Positions 60,368 through 64,000 of a stretch of 64,000 nucleotides of DNA are shown here, piece by piece. The DNA comes from Anarhynchus alexandrinus. Its lineage: Eukaryota > Chordata > Aves > Charadriiformes > Charadriidae. Position numbers and translations under genes: made by a program. Numbering within the stretch: position 1 is the stretch's first letter; each line of letters opens with the position of its first letter. A model generated the notes under the pieces. That model was not told the origin of the DNA. It saw only the letters and a program-made list of their open reading frames with translations, and ran no database searches. The stretch is taken from contig VUYV01000004.1 in assembly GCA_008711295.1 (NCBI GenBank), forward strand, positions 4,623,129 to 4,687,128. The letters are read 5' to 3'.

Positions 60368-63300
60368 ACAGGAGAAGCAATGATCAAAGATTTGAAGCTG
60401 CCAGCTTGAGACAAGGCCCAGATCAATATTTTAGACACGAGTGTGATAAAACGCATTTTGGGGGAGCTGAGACACCACTTAGCATCAGGATATTTGTGCA
60501 AGCATTTTATATTTATTCACAAGCAGCATACAAATGTAATGTGATAAGGCCAGCAATGGGACACCTTCAGCAGGGCAATGATTACTGGTCATTAAACTCT
60601 GGAGAATAATGGAGGATGACCTGGTTCTAATTACTGTAATTCTAAAGACAAAGAATGAAGAATAATTAAAAAAAAAGAAAAGAAGAGAAAAGAAAATTCA
60701 TTTCCAATTTTCAGCTGGAAAACAAAAAAAACACCATGGGAAACCATTTCACATGTTACACCCTAATCCAGAAGAGATACAGTCCCTTCTAGGGAAATCA
60801 GGAGCTGGGAAGGATGTTACTACTTTATCACTTTAACCAAAGGCAAAAACTATAAAAATAAACCCCAAAGCATAAACTCTCCAGAATGTGTGTAACCAAC
60901 TCCTTTTGACGCCACATAGACAGAAGAAACTCTCAAATGTGATCGTAGCAATGATATATCTGGGCCATTTCAAAGCACTGCCAGTCCTTATGGGTTTCCT
61001 CCAAACCCTCCAAAGTCAAGGCGTTCAATCCTTCCACCAATTTCAGATCAAGTCCAGCTGACACAGACAACTGGCACGTAACTAAGCTGTCAAAAACAAA
61101 AACACAATCCAAAGAAATGCTCTATGATACGGGTCCATCAAATTCACTGGTGTATTAAATCAAAGAGACACAGCAGGAATCTTGGATGAATGTAACTGTG
61201 CTCCTACTCCAGACGGAGTTTGATAGCAAGTCAGCTGAGGTCTTAACAATGGTCCATCATGCAGATCCTAATAGGCTTGGCTGAGTCTCACTAAAATACA
61301 GGCTTTTTCTCAATATGTACCTGATTTAGGCTTATAAAACTTGCTTTAGCGTTATATGAGACCAAGTAAAGACGCTGGAGATTTTGCTTATTAGTGCAAG
61401 TGCTACTCCCCAAACGGAAACTTGCTGGAAGATCCCACCTATAAACAAAATCTGGGGCTTCTGTATACACAGAGACAACACACTGGGCAAGCAGCAAACT
61501 CTGTAGTCCTTTACTCTTAAATATAAGGCAGAGAAACAAACCGGACCTGATCAAAAGAACTTCAAAGCAGTCATCTCCTGTAAGGATGCAAGCGTTCTGC
61601 CCCGAGGCACCTGCAGCAGGAACCAGCACCCAGGAGAGGAGCACCCACCCAGACCCAGAGCAGCACACCACCTTTCTGCACTCCAGCTCCTCCAACACCC
61701 CTGTGCGAAACAGGGTTTACACAGGCAAATTACTCAGCTACTTTCCTCCTAGTGGCACTTCTGGGGTGTCGCAGTGTATGCAGGCTCAGGCAGGGTATTG
61801 GGAGGATGACAAGGGGTTTTTTTTGAGCACTGCTGAATACCTCAGTCTGTACTTGTATCTGTGAGGGACAGCAGGAAAGAGAATATCCCCTTGGAAGGAC
61901 AGCCAGGATAACACCACAGCTGGATGTTGCTGGCACCATGTGGGCTATTGTGAAAGAATCCAGCAGAGCTCTTTTATACAGCTTTGTACCTGTATTTATC
62001 TATAAATACCTGTATCTTCATAGATATACTGTTTTTTCTTGCTTTATAACCCTCTTTATAGAGAGTGCTAATATTTCTGTGTGCCACAGCATGGCGCTAT
62101 GCTGTGGAAGTTGGGCTTGAAGGAAAGACTATCATGGAAAAAGGCACTCAGACATAGGTTTAAAAGCAATGTAGCCAGAGACAAACAGCTTCAGGATGAG
62201 GTGTCTTAAGGGGTGTGATTTTCTGGCAGAAATACAGTTCCCTGAGCTGTATTCACATCTTCTGCACACTCACATCATGGTTCAATGATATAATAGATCT
62301 AACTTAGACAAAAACTACTGCAGCTGTGAGACACAAAGCACTGATCCAGTATAAATTTGCTCTGCTGATTCAGATTTGTTAAAAAAAAATAAATGTTGAC
62401 AGGTTAACTTTTCACTGGCAGGCTTCATGCTGGATCACGCACCATCTGTCTGCAGCACTTTAACATTTTCTTAGATCCCATATCATCTTCAGCTACCAGA
62501 AAATAAACATATGCTCCTTATCTTATATTTTGGCTAATTCACTGGAGATGCAATTGCGTGTTCATGCCTGATTTGGTTCAAGTCTGTGCTGCTGGATTGT
62601 CCTCTAAGTGCATGGATCTGGTATAAAGACCAGAGACAAACACCTTCAGCTTTTGCTGGAACCCAGAATGTATTGTCCCAGGGGAAAAACTCTGGGCAAA
62701 GCAGGGGGAGCAGGTGAGTGCTCACCATGGCATGAAAAGTCATTCTGTGTGATCTGGAGCCAAAATCATGGTGCTCCCCTTAAGAATGGATCTAGCCTGA
62801 AACCCAAAGCTGCTGCTGGCGTTGCTAAGGTTGGACTAGTTATGTATATATACTTTAGTTAATAGGGACTGCAAAGTACCTGAAAGGCTTAAAAACAATC
62901 ACCTAGCTCTTCTTGAAAACATACCATTTTGCTCATTGTTTCAGAATTGCTTTTCTCCTTTTTGTCTTTTTGGTTTTGGTGTTTTTCAGAAATCACTTTT
63001 AACAGAAAGAACTTTCAGCTGCCTGCAAAGAACAAAATCAAGAGAGGAAACTTTTGATTCGTAACCTTTTCTAAACAGGAAAAAAGCATGTAGAACATCC
63101 CCTGATGAGACCTGGGTCATGATCCCCTACAAGCCACCTCTGCTCAATTGAAGGTGAAATGGTTCCAGGTGAGCTCAAAAAGAGCTCAAAAGAGACAAGA
63201 CTGTTGTGCCCAGCTGAGGGTCTAACCTTGGTCTTTTTGAGATGACCTGTTTATGGAAGTTGCTGTGTGGAGTGTATTAGATCAGTGGATTTTGAAAAGG

Positions 63301-64000
63301 CGCTGAAGGATGTGTGGGCTGAAAGCACTAAGGCTATGTAAATGGAAATTTTCTTTCTAAAGAGTGAAATATGCAGATTTTGCTCATTGCTTCCACATAA
63401 ACGAGTGACCAAATGAAGAGAAAACTGATCAAGAAAAATGTATGCATAATAAAAATGTGTACATGCTTCATCTAAAATTCATTGCCTCCAAAGGTTCATC
63501 AAATAATTACTTAATCTTGAACAGCTGCATGCACAATAAAATTTGCTTGCACTAGGTCTGAATAGAATTAATTTTTCTTGAGAATTGTAACATAACCAAT
63601 ACTCCAAATGTTCAGCAAGTGGCAACTCCAACTGAAAATGGCACTAAAGTACCTTGTATTTAAAAGGATCTACGCAAACGAGATTGATTCTAAGCTGACA
63701 TTTGCTGGTTTTAATCATGTACTTCATTGTATAGTCGCAAGAGCCTGAAGAAATAACAGAGTTACAAAAGTTTATTAATGAGGCAAATCCAATCCATGCC
63801 TTGCTCTGCTCAACAAACATGAGCAGCTTTATGTCACAGCTGAAATATTTCATTCCTGCTGTGAAGTGAGGAGAGGATATTTGGGCACTGTGTGGGAGAT
63901 TTTAGACACTGTGCACATTGCAACGCCAGAATTCCCTTTGCTTCCCAAAACCTCTGCAGGTAGGTCAAAGGGCTGGGGTCTCCAGCAGGGTTTGAGGGTA
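60368..64000. other. Non-coding AT-rich sequence to the window end
   Basis: I recognise no gene, RNA or repeat family. An A/G-rich low-complexity tract lies at about 60665-60700. A minus-strand frame of 135 codons (61291-61698) has no recognisable domain and overlaps open plus-strand sequence. Confidence 0.45.

Noticed and set aside
61291..61698. 135-codon minus-strand frame as a gene
   Set aside because: There is no known motif, no splice sites, and plus-strand open frames overlap it.
1..64000. tRNA, rRNA or known microRNA genes
   Set aside because: I saw no tRNA box pattern with a cloverleaf, no rRNA sequence and no familiar microRNA seed with a hairpin. A covariance-model search would be needed to exclude them fully.

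Overview
The window looks like bird nuclear DNA. The main evidence is four truncated copies of the avian CR1 LINE. They carry the family's octamer tail and, on the minus strand, remnants of the C-terminal end of the CR1 ORF2 protein. A complete solo LTR of an endogenous retrovirus belongs to a family I recall as common in many birds. Older fragments that look like MIR-type SINEs and an older CR1-type LINE fit an amniote genome. There is no bacterial, phage or organellar organisation: no operons, no ribosome-binding sites, and open frames that are short and mutually overlapping.

Layout. Bases 1 to about 20 kb are comparatively GC-rich and CpG-rich. This part holds three CR1 copies (1873-2296, 17227-17690, 19954-20280), a CpG-dense block with a 118-bp-spaced duplication and one undetermined base (3646-4130), further CpG-dense blocks (6600-6790, 13481-13615), several microsatellites, a tight G-quadruplex motif (11432-11450) and a G-rich 22/23-bp minisatellite (18841-18966). 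From about 20 kb to the end the sequence is AT-richer. It contains the solo LTR (22122-22714, 5-bp target-site duplication), two MIR-like fragments, one old CR1-type fragment, one more CR1 copy (58252-58845), and AT-rich stretches with octamer and homeodomain-type motifs that could be conserved regulatory DNA.

I recognise no protein-coding gene with confidence. Three short segments are listed as weak exon candidates (24378-24458, 44903-45142, 53069-53215); none has a family match I can name. The window is best read as intergenic or intronic sequence. I found no previously undescribed multi-gene system. The items most worth checking are the CpG block near 4 kb, the candidate exon near 53.1 kb, the G-quadruplex motifs, and the possible conserved elements.
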